64,000 nucleotides of DNA from Girardinichthys multiradiatus (lineage: Eukaryota > Chordata > Actinopteri > Cyprinodontiformes > Goodeidae), in contig NC_061808.1 of assembly GCF_021462225.1 (NCBI RefSeq), positions 19,071,119-19,135,118 on the forward strand, read 5' to 3'. Positions within the stretch are counted from its first letter, which is position 1; each line of letters begins with the position of its first letter. The position numbers and the translations under genes are program-made. Below the pieces are notes generated by a model. It was not told the origin of the DNA. It saw only the letters and a list, made by a program, of their open reading frames with translations, and searched no databases. Below are positions 47,915-58,924 of the stretch, piece by piece.

Positions 47915-50900
47915 CACCTTCCCTGAAATGTCACCATTATCTCAAGCCTCAGCCCTCAGCCGTCTAGAGAGGTGACATCATCCTCTCTTTACCCCGTCCT
48001 CCTCCTCCTCCTGTGTTCCCTCCAAGGCTGTGTGGTGAAGGAGTGTGTTTGTTTGTGTGCATAAAGGCATGCACACAGGAAAGCATTTTCTAAGGAGACA
48101 GTGGATGTTTGTCTGGGTGCCATCTTTCTTTCAATCCCTTATTTACTGTAAAGCAGACAAACCTGCTTCCATTGTTTTACCGAAGTAAGAATTGATATCA
48201 TCACACCTGAGTTAGATGCTGGTAGAAATGTGGCCCAGTTATTAAGGACTTCTTCATTTAGCTGCACACAGTTTTGTTTAGGAGTGGTTCCCAAAGTCTG
48301 GGCTCAGCTCCAGGAAACAACAAGGTGCTGGTTTAATTAATAGCAACCATTTTTAATACTTTTATGACTTTATAAAAAATAAAAACAGTTGTCTGAAAGA
48401 GATAAAAGTAGTGTAATGGTTTTAGGCCTGTTTTTTTTAATATGTCCATATTTACTTGGTTTATCTACAATGTTCAATTACTGCATCCAGCACCAGTCCA
48501 GTTAACAAATCTGTGCCTGCAAAATACCTTTTTTCCTCCATTTGAAATAAGTTTTGTTGCAAACTAAAATAATTAATTCAAACAATCCTACCGAAATGCT
48601 GAAATATCCTCATTTTGTCAGCAGGTGGCGTTAAGGTAAATGGACTGAATGTAGCACTTTTCTCATCATACTGACTACTCAAATCTCTTCTACACTAGAG
48701 CCACATACACCCAGCTGCTCACACAATTACAAACTGACACGTAACTTGGGGGTAGGTGCCTTGCTCCAGGCCACATAAAAAAATAAAAAAAAAAGTGGTG
48801 AAAGAAAGTAATTGTCTGAGAGATTTATTGGGTTTTTCTGTGGCAGATTTTTCGCACCGTTCTGTGTCAGGAAATGTTGGGAAAATTAGTGGGTGACAGA
48901 GTGTGAAAAAAGAAGCATCAAATCTTGTGAAGCATCATATTTCCGATTCCCTTTTGTCCTCTCTGTATTAGGAGACACAACTGAAAGCCACTTATGGTAT
49001 TCTCACAATTTCCAGAGCTCGTTTTCTGCACATTTTCTCTTTCCTATGTGCTGTAAACAGATTCAACAGTTCCCCTACACCCCCCCACTTGTATTTCCAG
49101 CTATGGGATTGTATCCGAAGCAGTAAATCACCAAATGTGATCAAAAGTGTGAGTATCTTCTAGAGAAAAAGGAAAGACCTAATTGTTTTCAAACGGAATC
49201 AATTTTTTTTACATGAAACTGTGTATTTCAGCATCCTTATCTGATGCACTTTATTAAAATATGATGAGCTTTTAAGCACACCACATTGAGTTAATTTGGT
49301 AGCCCCACATGGCAGGGATATAGCACTGCAAAAATCTACACAAACACGAATAAAATGAAAAAGTAACCAATTCATTAAAAACCAGCAAGTAAAAAAAGAA
49401 GCTCCTATCGTCTCAGACTTAGAATAGTGGGATGTGTGACTTTCTGCGCTTTCTCCCTGGCATTTGTGAAGAAAACCTTCTTTCTGTTAAATGAATAATT
49501 ATTCTGGAATATAACACTTATTTTGTGTGTTTTAGGCATCAAACACACACACGTATGTAAAAAAAAAAACAATGGTAAAGTACACTTTTTGCATACTTTG
49601 AGGTCTTCAGAAGCTTTGGCAACACAATAGCAACCTCTAAGGCTACGTTGCTCTTTTTTTTAAATAATCAGTAATACATTTTCATACTTAAAATTACGTG
49701 TTTATGTTAAAAAAAACATATATGTATGTTTTGAATCACATAAAACAACTGCCCCATTTTTTCCACATTTCAACCTTTAACTTTAAACCTGCAAGTTTAA
49801 AGCAGGATTAGATTATGACATCCGAAGCTGTCCACAGGACCTTTATTGATTGTACAATCCACAAAGTACACCAACATGGAAGCATGTATTAAAAAGAAAG
49901 CAACTCTTAAAAGGAGACCGTAAGAAGTCTCATATGCAGCGTGCCACACACCATGTAGGGGGCACAGAAGGCACATGGAAGAAGCTGCCTTGATCAACTT
50001 TTTGGCCTGCAAGCAGGCGTTTCATAAAACTCAACTTTAATTTATCGTGTTGCCCAAACATCCCTTTGCAATAACCAACATTCTCCTACGTTTATCATGA
50101 GTCTCTGTCACATACTGCAGTGATTGACCTCTGTCATGTTATTGCACCATTTTATGTCCTCTGCAGCTGACACTTGAAAAGCCCACCAATGCATTGCAAC
50201 CATGCCATCCCTGCCCTTTGTACATGTCCCAACACACCCTGAATACTTCGGCTAATACCTCATACAGAGCACTGCTTTGCCAAGAAATGCAATGGTGGCA
50301 GGTATAAACATTTGTATTTTTTTCCCTTTTCTGTACAATTAATATGTTTTAATTTATGTGTCAGTGACAAACGCTGTGGCAAGGTTTTACTTCACATCGC
50401 TGCTTTAAAAAGAAACATAACGTTTTGGAGTGATTGGAAAGTAAAGGTCTAAATTCAAGATGGATTTGTGCAACAACACTAAAAATAACTAGAATAGGCC
50501 AATAAGAAGGTGTATTACCTCACATTTGCACATAATTTAAGTCACCACAGAAATCACTTTCTACAAAGGCATAATTCATGTCTAAATATCTTTAGTTTGT
50601 TACTGAAAGTCTTTCTAACCAACAGCTTAATGTTTATAAGGGATCAAATTGTTGTTTGGAATGAAAATGGGTTACTTATGCAAGTTCCTCAAAATTGGAG
50701 TCTAATGAAAAGATTTTGCATTGAAATAACAGGTGTACATATCAGAAATGTAATGACTGCAGAAGAGTGAGAGCAGGGTAATTTTGTCTGAGATTAAACG
50801 AGAGAAATGTTGAAAAAGAGTGATTACCAGTGTTGGTCAGATGGACAGAGACATGACAACCGAATACTAAACTTTCTCTATGTCTGCTGAATGTGTTATT

Positions 50901-53298
50901 GTTCAAGTGTTGAGTCTCAGCAATTTCATTGGGTGAGAATGTGTGATAACGTTTTTCTGTTAAGATTCAGATCATTTTGATATCCAGAGTTCAGCTAAAG
51001 ATCTACATTCTCACATGAACACTGACACAGCTATTTTTGCTATTTCTGCCAGGCAACTATATTTTTAAAAAGTTGTAGTTAATCTTTGACACGCCATTTT
51101 TAATAAAAAACAAATAAACTTTTTTTTATTGATACTAATTGTACGTTGTTTTATTATCTTTTCAGAGATGCATGTTTAATGTTTTATCACAAATTTCTCA
51201 GCTGAATGAAATTAGTGTTATATCTGAAAAACTAGAGTTATGGATAAGGTTTGGTTGTGGATGTTTCAGCCATCTAATTGTCCATTCTGTTTTTTTAAAA
51301 TATTTCTCAGATAAATAATTTTAAAATGCTTGACTAAAAATAATTCTCAACACAAATTAACTACAGTTTCAAAGTATGAGATCTGCCTTTTATTCTTCCT
51401 CAATCATCATCACTTTATTTAAACTTTTTATTACTATGAACACATTTACTGTGTGTTTTAATATGTATTTATTTGGCTACAAAAACCTGGACAAAACATT
51501 TTAAGATTTAGGAAACTTTTAAAATCTTTTAACCTTTACCTTTTATGTTTTTACCAGTTTAACCTGTTTTTAATGACCTTTTGTTTGTTAACGCTTTTAC
51601 TGTGAGACCCATTTACCCGTTACTGTGACCTTAATGCTTTTCTCCAGGGGACTTAATTGTATATCATTGTAAACAGCGGCTCTCTATTCAGCGAACTTCT
51701 TTAAGGGCACATGTGACATTCTTGCGCATTTTTAACTTGTTTGCTAAAGCTGCAGCACAGAGGCCCCTGCTGCTTCTCACCTTCATTGTAATGCACGAAA
51801 GGGCTATTATCCAGTCAGGGCCTGAGCCACTTCACACCTCGGTGAACACTGTGGACCCCCGCTGAGTCTGGATGGGAGTCAATGACCACTTCTTATTGAA
51901 CACACATACTTACACACACATGCACTCCAGAGAGCTACACACCTGCTCCCCAAGTCAAACAACTCCCCCTTCGCTGCTCGGCCGTTCTGCTCTGCGATCT
52001 CTTTGTCTCGCAGGTGTCCCGTCACAAGTCAAAAGGTGTGCAAACAGAGGAGCCCCAGACAAGTTGTGGTGAGCTGTTACTCACTGTGCTGATGTAAACA
52101 ACCATTTGACCTCACTTGCTGTCCAATATGACCATCAGGAGGAAAGATAAATATTTCTGAGATTATTAAAGAGCCAGATGGTGGATTTCTACATGAAGTC
52201 TGAAGAAGATGGGAGTGGACCTGGAGGATCAAAGCATTCCTCAACATCCACCAGCAAAGCAAGAACTCAGGGTGTGGACTTAAGTGGGATGCTGGGGCAG
52301 GAGTCATTAAACCACTTAAAACAGATCATCCCTCATAAAGGGGTAGGCTCTAAAAATAGAGAGGGCAAGTCCACCATATTTAAAACAAAAATCTAATATT
52401 TACTTTATAAACCGCCAGACGTTCTGGGCAGCAGTAATGAATACTATAATATATTTAATGCATCATCAGAAAATGTGTGTGCTATAAATCCACTGTTGAA
52501 CAAAGAAAGAACTGCTTAAAAAACAGTGACTTGGGATTTGACATTAATCTAACTTAGAAAGACCCTAAACAAAGGAAAAAAAGTATTTAAGGACTTGTAG
52601 AAAATGAATATATTTATTAAAGTTCTACTTGACTTGAGTTTTTTTCTTTTCAAAACCAAGGTAACTGTGTTGGATTTGAAGAGGTAACATAGTCGTCCAG
52701 ATTCAGGGATGTCTAAAGATAACGGTCTAAAGTGAGATCACAATACCATCTCTTATTTTTAATTTTGTCCAGGTCAGACTGCTTTTCTACCATCACACTA
52801 CAGATGAATACAAAATGAATCAAATTTTAAGACTGCAACATCATTATTTGCCGTCAACCTGTAAAAGATTAATTACCCGGTGGGTTATTTTTTTAATCCA
52901 AATGCTGAGGTTGGCTAAAATTATTTTTTACTTCCACTGCGATGTTAAAACAAAGGCATTTAAAATTATTTTAATCAATCTTTCACTCTATACAGTGTCT
53001 CTTAGCAATTTTTGGTCACTATTTTCCTTTTTGATAAAAACTGCAAGCTTTTTATTAAACCAAGAACCCTCATGTACCGTACACATCTGTCAGTCTGTTC
53101 ATTTTGCAGTGAAACACACACAAACTCATTGTCTTAATATATCAGAGTATTTTTTTTCATGTTGCCATCGTTTTGTGATAAAAGTCAAATATTTTATAAA
53201 TATTTCAAAAATCAGACATGTTGAAAAAAGCTGTGAATCTGTTTTCATTGGTCTGTGTGTTTTTTTTTTAATAAAGGGAAACTTATTAAGGTGATGTA
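47915..53298. other. Non-coding DNA
   Basis: A decayed repeat with the start GGTAAATGGACTGAATGTAGCACTTTTCTCA and a later GGGTAGGTGCCTTGCTCCAGG occupies about 48633-48778; this block style is common in fish, class uncertain. The segments 51640-51870 and 51940-52070 are less AT-rich and could be conserved non-coding DNA. No gene is supported. Confidence 0.35.
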
Positions 53299-53838
53299 CA
53301 CTACCGGTCAAAAGTTTTAGAACGCCTTTCTCATTTAATGGTTTTCTTAATGTTTATGACTAGTTACTTTGTACATAGATTCTCACTGAAGGCATCAAAA
53401 CTGAATGAACACATGCATTTAGGAAGAAAACAAAAAATTGTAAAATGACATTAAATGTTTTATATTTTAGATTCCTGAAAGTAGCCGCCCTTTGCTGTGA
53501 TGAGTGAAATATTAACCTTCGGCCGTCCCTCAATGAACCTCTGGGAAGTTCTTTCAAGGCTCTTAGGAAAACTATTTCAGATGACCACCTCATGAAGCTC
53601 ATGGAGAGAATACTAAAGAGAGTAAAGCAGTAATCAAAGCAAAGGGTGGCCATTTTGAACAATCTAAAATACAAAAATCTTTAGAGTCATTTTACGCTTT
53701 TTATTTACTACATAGTAATTCCATGTGTGTTTATTCATAGTTTTGTTGCCTTTGGTGAGAATCTACAATTTAAATACTCATGAAAATAAAGAGACGCATT
53801 AAGTGAGAAAGAGTATCTAAAACATTTGACCGGTAGTG
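53299..53838. mobile_element. Non-autonomous Tc1/mariner foldback element, 540 bp
   Basis: TA duplications (53297-53298, 53839-53840) flank ends CACTACCGGTCAAA and TTTGACCGGTAGTG, exact mirror images. The mirror similarity continues inward, more diverged, for about 200 bp on each side (for example AGATTCTCAC at left against GTGAGAATCT at right). This leaves a short centre around 53510-53630. The centre carries a stretch like the end of a Tc1-type transposase (GTAATCAAAGCAAAGGGTGGCCATTTTGAA), so it is a deletion derivative of an autonomous element. Confidence 0.85.
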
Positions 53839-55175
53839 TAAATTCCCTACTTTCACTGTTCATGCATAGAAATAATTACATTGCTTCATTAGAATGGTCA
53901 CTTTCAATTTAAGGTTTATTATATAAAGTGTCTTTAGCTGAAAAAAGTTATAATTTTTTTAACAGCATCACTATATTTTACTTAAACACCATTGATAACT
54001 TTAGGGAAAACCAACCCAAGATACCTTGCCTGTTGTTTCATGATCCACAGTGGGGCCCAGACCTCCAACTTTGCCAACTACTGTTCTAAACTACACACTT
54101 TTATTTTATAAGTAGACCACATAAAAAAGAAAAATGTCTAATCTGACAATTTTAGGACATTTTACAAATGGATTGCTCATATTTGATAAAGAAGAAAATT
54201 ACTTCTTAATAAGACTACTTATGTAGTTTAAAGAAACAATAAGATCATACTGGCGCTCGTCATTTAATTTTAGACCAGCGAAATGTCATCATTTGCAGCT
54301 TCACTGAGTAGCTTATGGCATACCATAATTATGTGTTAATTAAGCAATAACAAGCTTCCCCCACACCATTGCTGGCTTTGCAGAGCCTTTGTTGCTTTCC
54401 TTTTGTTTCTGTTCGATTCAAGTGAGAGTTTAAAGATCACAAAGTAATTCAACTCAGCAAGATGATGAACAGAGATGGTTACTAGCTCAAAGACAAAAGC
54501 TGATAAGTTGAGAATTTATTGTACATTTAGTAGAGTAAACTAATAAGACAGAGTCAGTTTTGGTAGCGGTTAGGTTTTCTTTGCTAACACATCTTCTTAT
54601 ATTTGGCATCAATGTCATGTAACCGTGTAGGGAGGACCCAGATACATGCAGGCACATGCAAATAAAACTTAAATAAAACTGAAAGTCCAAACATACAAAA
54701 AGCAAAGTGGCCAAAGGCTGAAAAAGCAAAGAATTATGGCAAAAAATACAAAATGAAACAGAAACAAATCAAACAAAAAAAACAAAAAACCCACAAGACA
54801 GATATCCCATCTTGTATCCAGTTATTCAACAATCATTCTTCATTCTTCAGTTTTGTAGCCATACACACCATTTTATACCAATGTAACCTACCTAACTATT
54901 GCATATCAGCTTATTTCTCTTGGAAGCAGGTTTTTGTTAAACATTTATATAGATTAGTGGTCAAATTCAACATGTAATTAAATTTTATTGTAAAATTATA
55001 GTCTGAAGAATGTATATTACTCCTTCAATTTCTAATGGCCATGGCTCTGATCCCAGTTTGGGCCAGTCCACTCCTGAACAAACCAAAGTAATTTTGACCA
55101 ACCTCCTACTGATTTATAACATGTACTGGGTCACCTAACAACACTTTGTAACAACTAATAATGAGAAGACTATGT
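53839..55175. other. Non-coding DNA
   Basis: AT-rich, with A-rich stretch at 54740-54800. No gene or repeat recognised. Confidence 0.4.
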
Positions 55176-55180
55176 ATAGC
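55176..55180. repeat. Provirus target-site duplication, left copy
   Basis: ATAGC here and ATAGC at 61694-61698, directly abutting the two LTR ends. Confidence 0.85.
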
Positions 55181-55563
55181 TGTTAGGTTTAAACCCCAAC
55201 ACTCATTACAACATCTGCACAAAGAAAGACACAGAGAAGTTAGTTTGTTTTAACTTGCAAGGAGAGTGTCCCGGAGACTGTCTCAGTTACAATCCTCCAA
55301 ACACACTGAAGACAGTCTCCGCTCTTCATGCTTTTATTAGAAAAGGAACGCCCTAGTTACATGAGGTTTCAACTGCTGAGGGAGTTTATCTTTATGTGAA
55401 AACAGACTGTTCTCACATCCTGTGCTCATGTTGCAACATCATATTCCTCTATGCATATAAGGAGATAACAACCATTCTCAATCAGTAATATAAACAGCAC
55501 ATCTAGATAGTAAATAAGTAATGTAGAATGTAAACTGAATAATGTATGTACATTTATCTAACA
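55181..55563 (-). repeat. Provirus 3' LTR
   Basis: 383 bp, TG...CA ends. On the element strand it has a TATATGC-type TATA region (near 55455), a single AATAAA (55332-55337 complement) and a 12-bp perfect stem at 55310-55321/55272-55283. Confidence 0.95.
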
Positions 55564-55578
55564 TTTCCCTCCTGTTTA
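55564..55578 (-). other. Polypurine tract
   Basis: On the element strand TAAACAGGAGGGAAA directly precedes the 3' LTR, the position and composition of the plus-strand primer site. Confidence 0.85.
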
Positions 55579-55687
55579 TTCAGTTTAGCATTATATCAAT
55601 TTTAAACATCATTTAGTGACTACTTCTTTTCAGATTTTCAGTCATGAAATCATTGCAATGCTAAAAAGTTACACTCAGAGGACCTCC

Positions 55688-56335
55688 CTAATAACCATCA
55701 GGGTCTGGATACAAGTCTGGAAAATGCAGGGACGTCTCTTCGTTGCTTGTCTCATCAGGGTCTTCATCTGAGTCCTCGTCTGGTCTTATAAGGGCATACA
55801 TCTCTGAGAGCTCTGTTTTAACTGGTTGTATAGCAGAGGTGATTATTTGAGAACACAAGGCTCTTATACAAGGAATACAACAACATCCACATAAGGTGAG
55901 AATAGCTGCAAACACAGCAATAGACATTAATATAGAAAACACTAGTTGTTTATATTTTCCAAACATTTCCCCAAAACCATCCCACATTGAGGTGTCAACT
56001 CCAGAATGGTCTTTCATTTTGTCGTTGAGTGATCTAAGGCCTTCCAACGCTTTAGTCAGGCTTCCATCAGCTGCGGTGTTATTTGGTATAAAAATGCAAC
56101 ACTGACCACCAAATATGGAACAAACACCTCCTTTCTCAGCTAAGAGCATGTCAACGGCAATTCTATTTTGGAAAGCCATAAGTGAGGTAGCTGACAGTTG
56201 TTCATGGATAGCGGAGAAACCTTCTTCAGTTTTGTTTCCTAATCTCCGCACATTATAATGGATGTAGTTGATTCTGTCTACATTTTTATTGATTGTACAC
56301 CACCAACATATGGTGGATTCAAAGCCTGCTGCCAC
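55688..56335 (-). CDS. env: ERV envelope transmembrane subunit, open 215 codons
   Basis: This is the membrane-anchored half of a retroviral envelope. It contains an N-terminal ectodomain, an immunosuppressive-domain-like segment (FQNRIAVDMLLAEKGG, near residues 54-69) and the disulphide motif C-X6-CC just after it. A hydrophobic membrane span (LVFSILMSIAVFAAILTLC, near 131-149) is followed by a cysteine cluster (CGCCCIPC) suited to palmitoylation and an acidic cytoplasmic tail. The frame is intact; the methionine given is simply the first in frame, and the open frame continues upstream to about 56395. No surface subunit is attached to it. It could be expressed only if a start is available. 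Confidence 0.9.
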   Translation of the reverse strand: MAAGFESTICWWCTINKNVDRINYIHYNVRRLGNKTEEGFSAIHEQLSATSLMAFQNRIAVDMLLAEKGGVCSIFGGQCCIFIPNNTAADGSLTKALEGLRSLNDKMKDHSGVDTSMWDGFGEMFGKYKQLVFSILMSIAVFAAILTLCGCCCIPCIRALCSQIITSAIQPVKTELSEMYALIRPDEDSDEDPDETSNEETSLHFPDLYPDPDGY

Positions 56336-56402
56336 TTGATCTGCTAATTTATATTCATCAGGGACCCGTCTTGGTATTCCTATGCTGTCTATGTAAGTAG
56401 GG

Positions 56403-56828
56403 TCATCTTGATTGTTTCATACCACTACAATCTAGATACCAGTCATACCCATCCCAGCTGTTTGCCCCATAGCCCCCTATTTGCAAGTTTCGATCAAAAG
56501 TGAACACAGTCTGTGTTCTGTTAGTTTGATAGCAGAAATACAGTTCTTTTGTTCTACTGCTATCCCCATCTGTAGTTTTACAGGGGTTTTTTAATATTTC
56601 ACGTTGGATTTTGGATCGATTAGGATTATAGTACCCTGTTCTTCTTTTTTGCATTTTGTGATTTCTTTCCCATATTAACAGGGCACTTACAACTATGATT
56701 GAGATGATGCTCCCTATTATCAATATCTTTTTGTGTGTAGGGGTGAACATCTTTCTGTAGATTGGAGCCCTTCCTAAAAACCTGTAGCAGAGCTGTGGAC
56801 AATCTTCACCGGTTTGAGACAACTGCAA
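56403..56828 (-). pseudogene. env: ERV envelope leader and start of surface subunit, truncated
   Basis: A hydrophobic leader (ILIIGSIISIIVVSALLIW, near residues 35-53) is followed by a basic stretch and a short Cys- and Asn-containing ectodomain, then a stop at 56403. Another in-frame Met lies at 56757 just before the leader. The transmembrane subunit resumes in another frame within about 70 bp. Retroviral surface subunits are usually several hundred residues, so most of it seems deleted, and no furin-type cleavage site is seen between the two parts. Confidence 0.8.
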
Positions 56829-56970
56829 ACTATAATTGCAGCCCCCTTTGTAGCCGGACTACCTCTGAAGGTCAGATGAAGAGCTACAATGCTACAACAG
56901 ATACCACAATGCTATTACTACAACACAAACAATGATAGTTAGGGTAAACACTGCTATTGAGAAATTTATT

Positions 56971-57933
56971 TTAGTCATGTTCTATTATTCTTTTACAATG
57001 TGTTAGATGGATCCATGAGTTCCTTTCTGCAATCTTAATCGCAGTTCCAGTAGTCAACAACACCTGATAGGGCCCTTCCCACTTAGGTGAATGCCAATGC
57101 TTCTTCTTTATGCTTTTTATCAGGACCCAGTCACCTGGTTCAACTAACGGTATTCCCTGCGTAGACACAGAAGTTTCATCATCATTAGTTTTCTCATTGT
57201 TTTGCTGTCGTTGTTGTAACATCTTTCTCATATAATCTGCCAGTGTGCTTTCATCATCTGTTTCCCACATATTTTTAAAATATGGCAGTCTGTAAGGTCT
57301 CCCAAACACAATTTCATATGGTGTTAATCCATCTGAGCTAGTTATGTTGATATAGAGTTTTACTAAATCCATGCATTTAGTCCATGGTCTTCCAGTTTCT
57401 TCCATGCATTTTCTTAACCTGTTCTTTATAGTCCCATTCATTCTTTCTACTAGCCCAGCGCTTTGTGGATGATAAGCACAGTGGTGTTTTAGGTCTATGT
57501 GGAAGGCTTGTCCTATTTTGTTAATGATTTGATTAACAAAGTGTGTACCGTTGTCACTATAGATTTTCTCTGGAATACCATACCTTGGTATTATGTCTTT
57601 GCATAAGGCTTTTGCCACTGTTAATGCATCTGGTGTTTTTGTTGGAAATAGTTCTATCCATTTTGAGAATGGATCTATTATTACTAAACAATACTTTTTC
57701 CCTTCGCTGTTGTTTAGTTCTATGAAATCCATGTGGATATGTTGAAAAGGGTATTTGGCCTTGGGAAATTGTCCCCTTTTTGGCCTTAAGTTCCCTTGGG
57801 CATTGTGTTTTGCACATACTAAGCAGCTTCTACAAAAATTTTTTGAATAGGAGTTGAATCCATAGGTTGTGTATACTTGGTTTACCACTCCTGTCATCCC
57901 TCCTGTTGAGACATGTGACTTACCATGACTCAA
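56971..57933 (-). CDS. pol: ERV integrase, mostly open
   Basis: Integrase inserts viral DNA into the host genome. The zinc-binding H-X3-H...C-X2-C module (SHGKSHVS and CRSCLVC) is at residues 2-40. The catalytic core has Asp in HMDFIEL, Asp in YSDNGTHF and Glu in GLVERMNGT. The C terminus has the GPY/F module (WEGPYQVL) and ends near IEHD, as in gammaretrovirus-like elements. The 320-codon frame is uninterrupted. Its upstream N-terminal part (57934-58005) is in the same frame but carries a stop, and the frame differs from that of the reverse transcriptase. Confidence 0.93.
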   Translation of the reverse strand: MSHGKSHVSTGGMTGVVNQVYTTYGFNSYSKNFCRSCLVCAKHNAQGNLRPKRGQFPKAKYPFQHIHMDFIELNNSEGKKYCLVIIDPFSKWIELFPTKTPDALTVAKALCKDIIPRYGIPEKIYSDNGTHFVNQIINKIGQAFHIDLKHHCAYHPQSAGLVERMNGTIKNRLRKCMEETGRPWTKCMDLVKLYINITSSDGLTPYEIVFGRPYRLPYFKNMWETDDESTLADYMRKMLQQRQQNNEKTNDDETSVSTQGIPLVEPGDWVLIKSIKKKHWHSPKWEGPYQVLLTTGTAIKIAERNSWIHLTHCKRIIEHD

Positions 57934-57973
57934 TATTGCTGCCCATTTGTATAGGTTTTTTGGTAGGATTGCT

Positions 57974-58891
57974 TTATTTTCTGGTCAAGTTAAAATACCA
58001 TCTTTTAATTGTGCCCCTTTTCTTTGCATAATTGGGCACCCAACTTCTGCAATAGTTTGCCAGACCCAGAAAAGACATCATTTGCTTTTTTGTTATTGGT
58101 TTTGGTGCTTGTAATATTGTTGTTTTTCTCTCTTCCATTATTGTTCTTCCTCCTGAACTTAATTGATGACCCAAATACTTTACTGTTTCTTTGCAAAATT
58201 GCAACTTGCTTTTGCTTACTTTATGGCCTTCTCCTGCTAGATGTGTTAGGAGAGCTAAAGTGTCCTGTTTACATGCTTCTTCTGTTTCTGATGCCACCAG
58301 TATGTCATCTACATATGTTAATAGTTGACTGTTTTGTGGAGGCTCGAAGGTGGACAGACTGGAGGTCAAAACTTGAGAGTAGATTGTTGGACTCTCACAA
58401 TATCCCTGAGGTAACCTTGTGTAGGTGTACCTTTTTCCTTTAAATGGGAAAGCAAACCAGTACTGACTGTCTTTATGCAGTGGCACAGAGAAAAATGCAT
58501 TGCTTATGTCCACTACAGTGAAAAACTTAGCTTTTGGGTTCAGAGAATTCAACAGTGTATGTGGATCTTCTACACACGGCGATCTTTGAATGACTGCGTT
58601 ATTAACTGCTTGTAAATCCTGAACCATCCTCCACCCTACAGATGGAGGTGCCTTTTTTACAGGGAATATAGGAGTGTTACAGGGTGACTCAGCACATTCA
58701 ATCAACACTCCTGCCTTTTTCAAATCTGTAATAACTGGTTCAATTCCTATCATTGCATCAGGTTTTAGCGGGTATTGTTTCACTCTAGGCCTGTATTCTG
58801 TTTTGGGTCTTATTACAACAGGAAGCGCTGTTTTGACTAGGCCAACATCTGTTGGCCCTTGAGACCATAGTTTTTCAGGAACCAGCTTCAA
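57974..58891 (-). CDS. pol: ERV reverse transcriptase, RNase H missing
   Basis: The frame shows RT fingers/palm motifs: WRMVQDLQAVN, FTVVDISNAFFSVPL, LPQGYCESPTIYSQ and the catalytic YVDD (LTYVDDILVAS), then the thumb start FLGLANYCRSWVPNYA. It is in the same frame as gag and protease and follows an in-frame UGA at 58925-58927. Right after the thumb start the sequence changes to the N-terminal part of integrase within a few codons (near 58010). The connection and RNase H domains, normally over 200 residues, are absent, and the junction also shifts frame. Confidence 0.93.
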   Translation of the reverse strand: MKLVPEKLWSQGPTDVGLVKTALPVVIRPKTEYRPRVKQYPLKPDAMIGIEPVITDLKKAGVLIECAESPCNTPIFPVKKAPPSVGWRMVQDLQAVNNAVIQRSPCVEDPHTLLNSLNPKAKFFTVVDISNAFFSVPLHKDSQYWFAFPFKGKRYTYTRLPQGYCESPTIYSQVLTSSLSTFEPPQNSQLLTYVDDILVASETEEACKQDTLALLTHLAGEGHKVSKSKLQFCKETVKYLGHQLSSGGRTIMEERKTTILQAPKPITKKQMMSFLGLANYCRSWVPNYAKKRGTIKRWYFNLTRK

Positions 58892-58924
58892 CAGTTCCTC
58901 TTGTTCCTTAGTAAAGAAGATATG

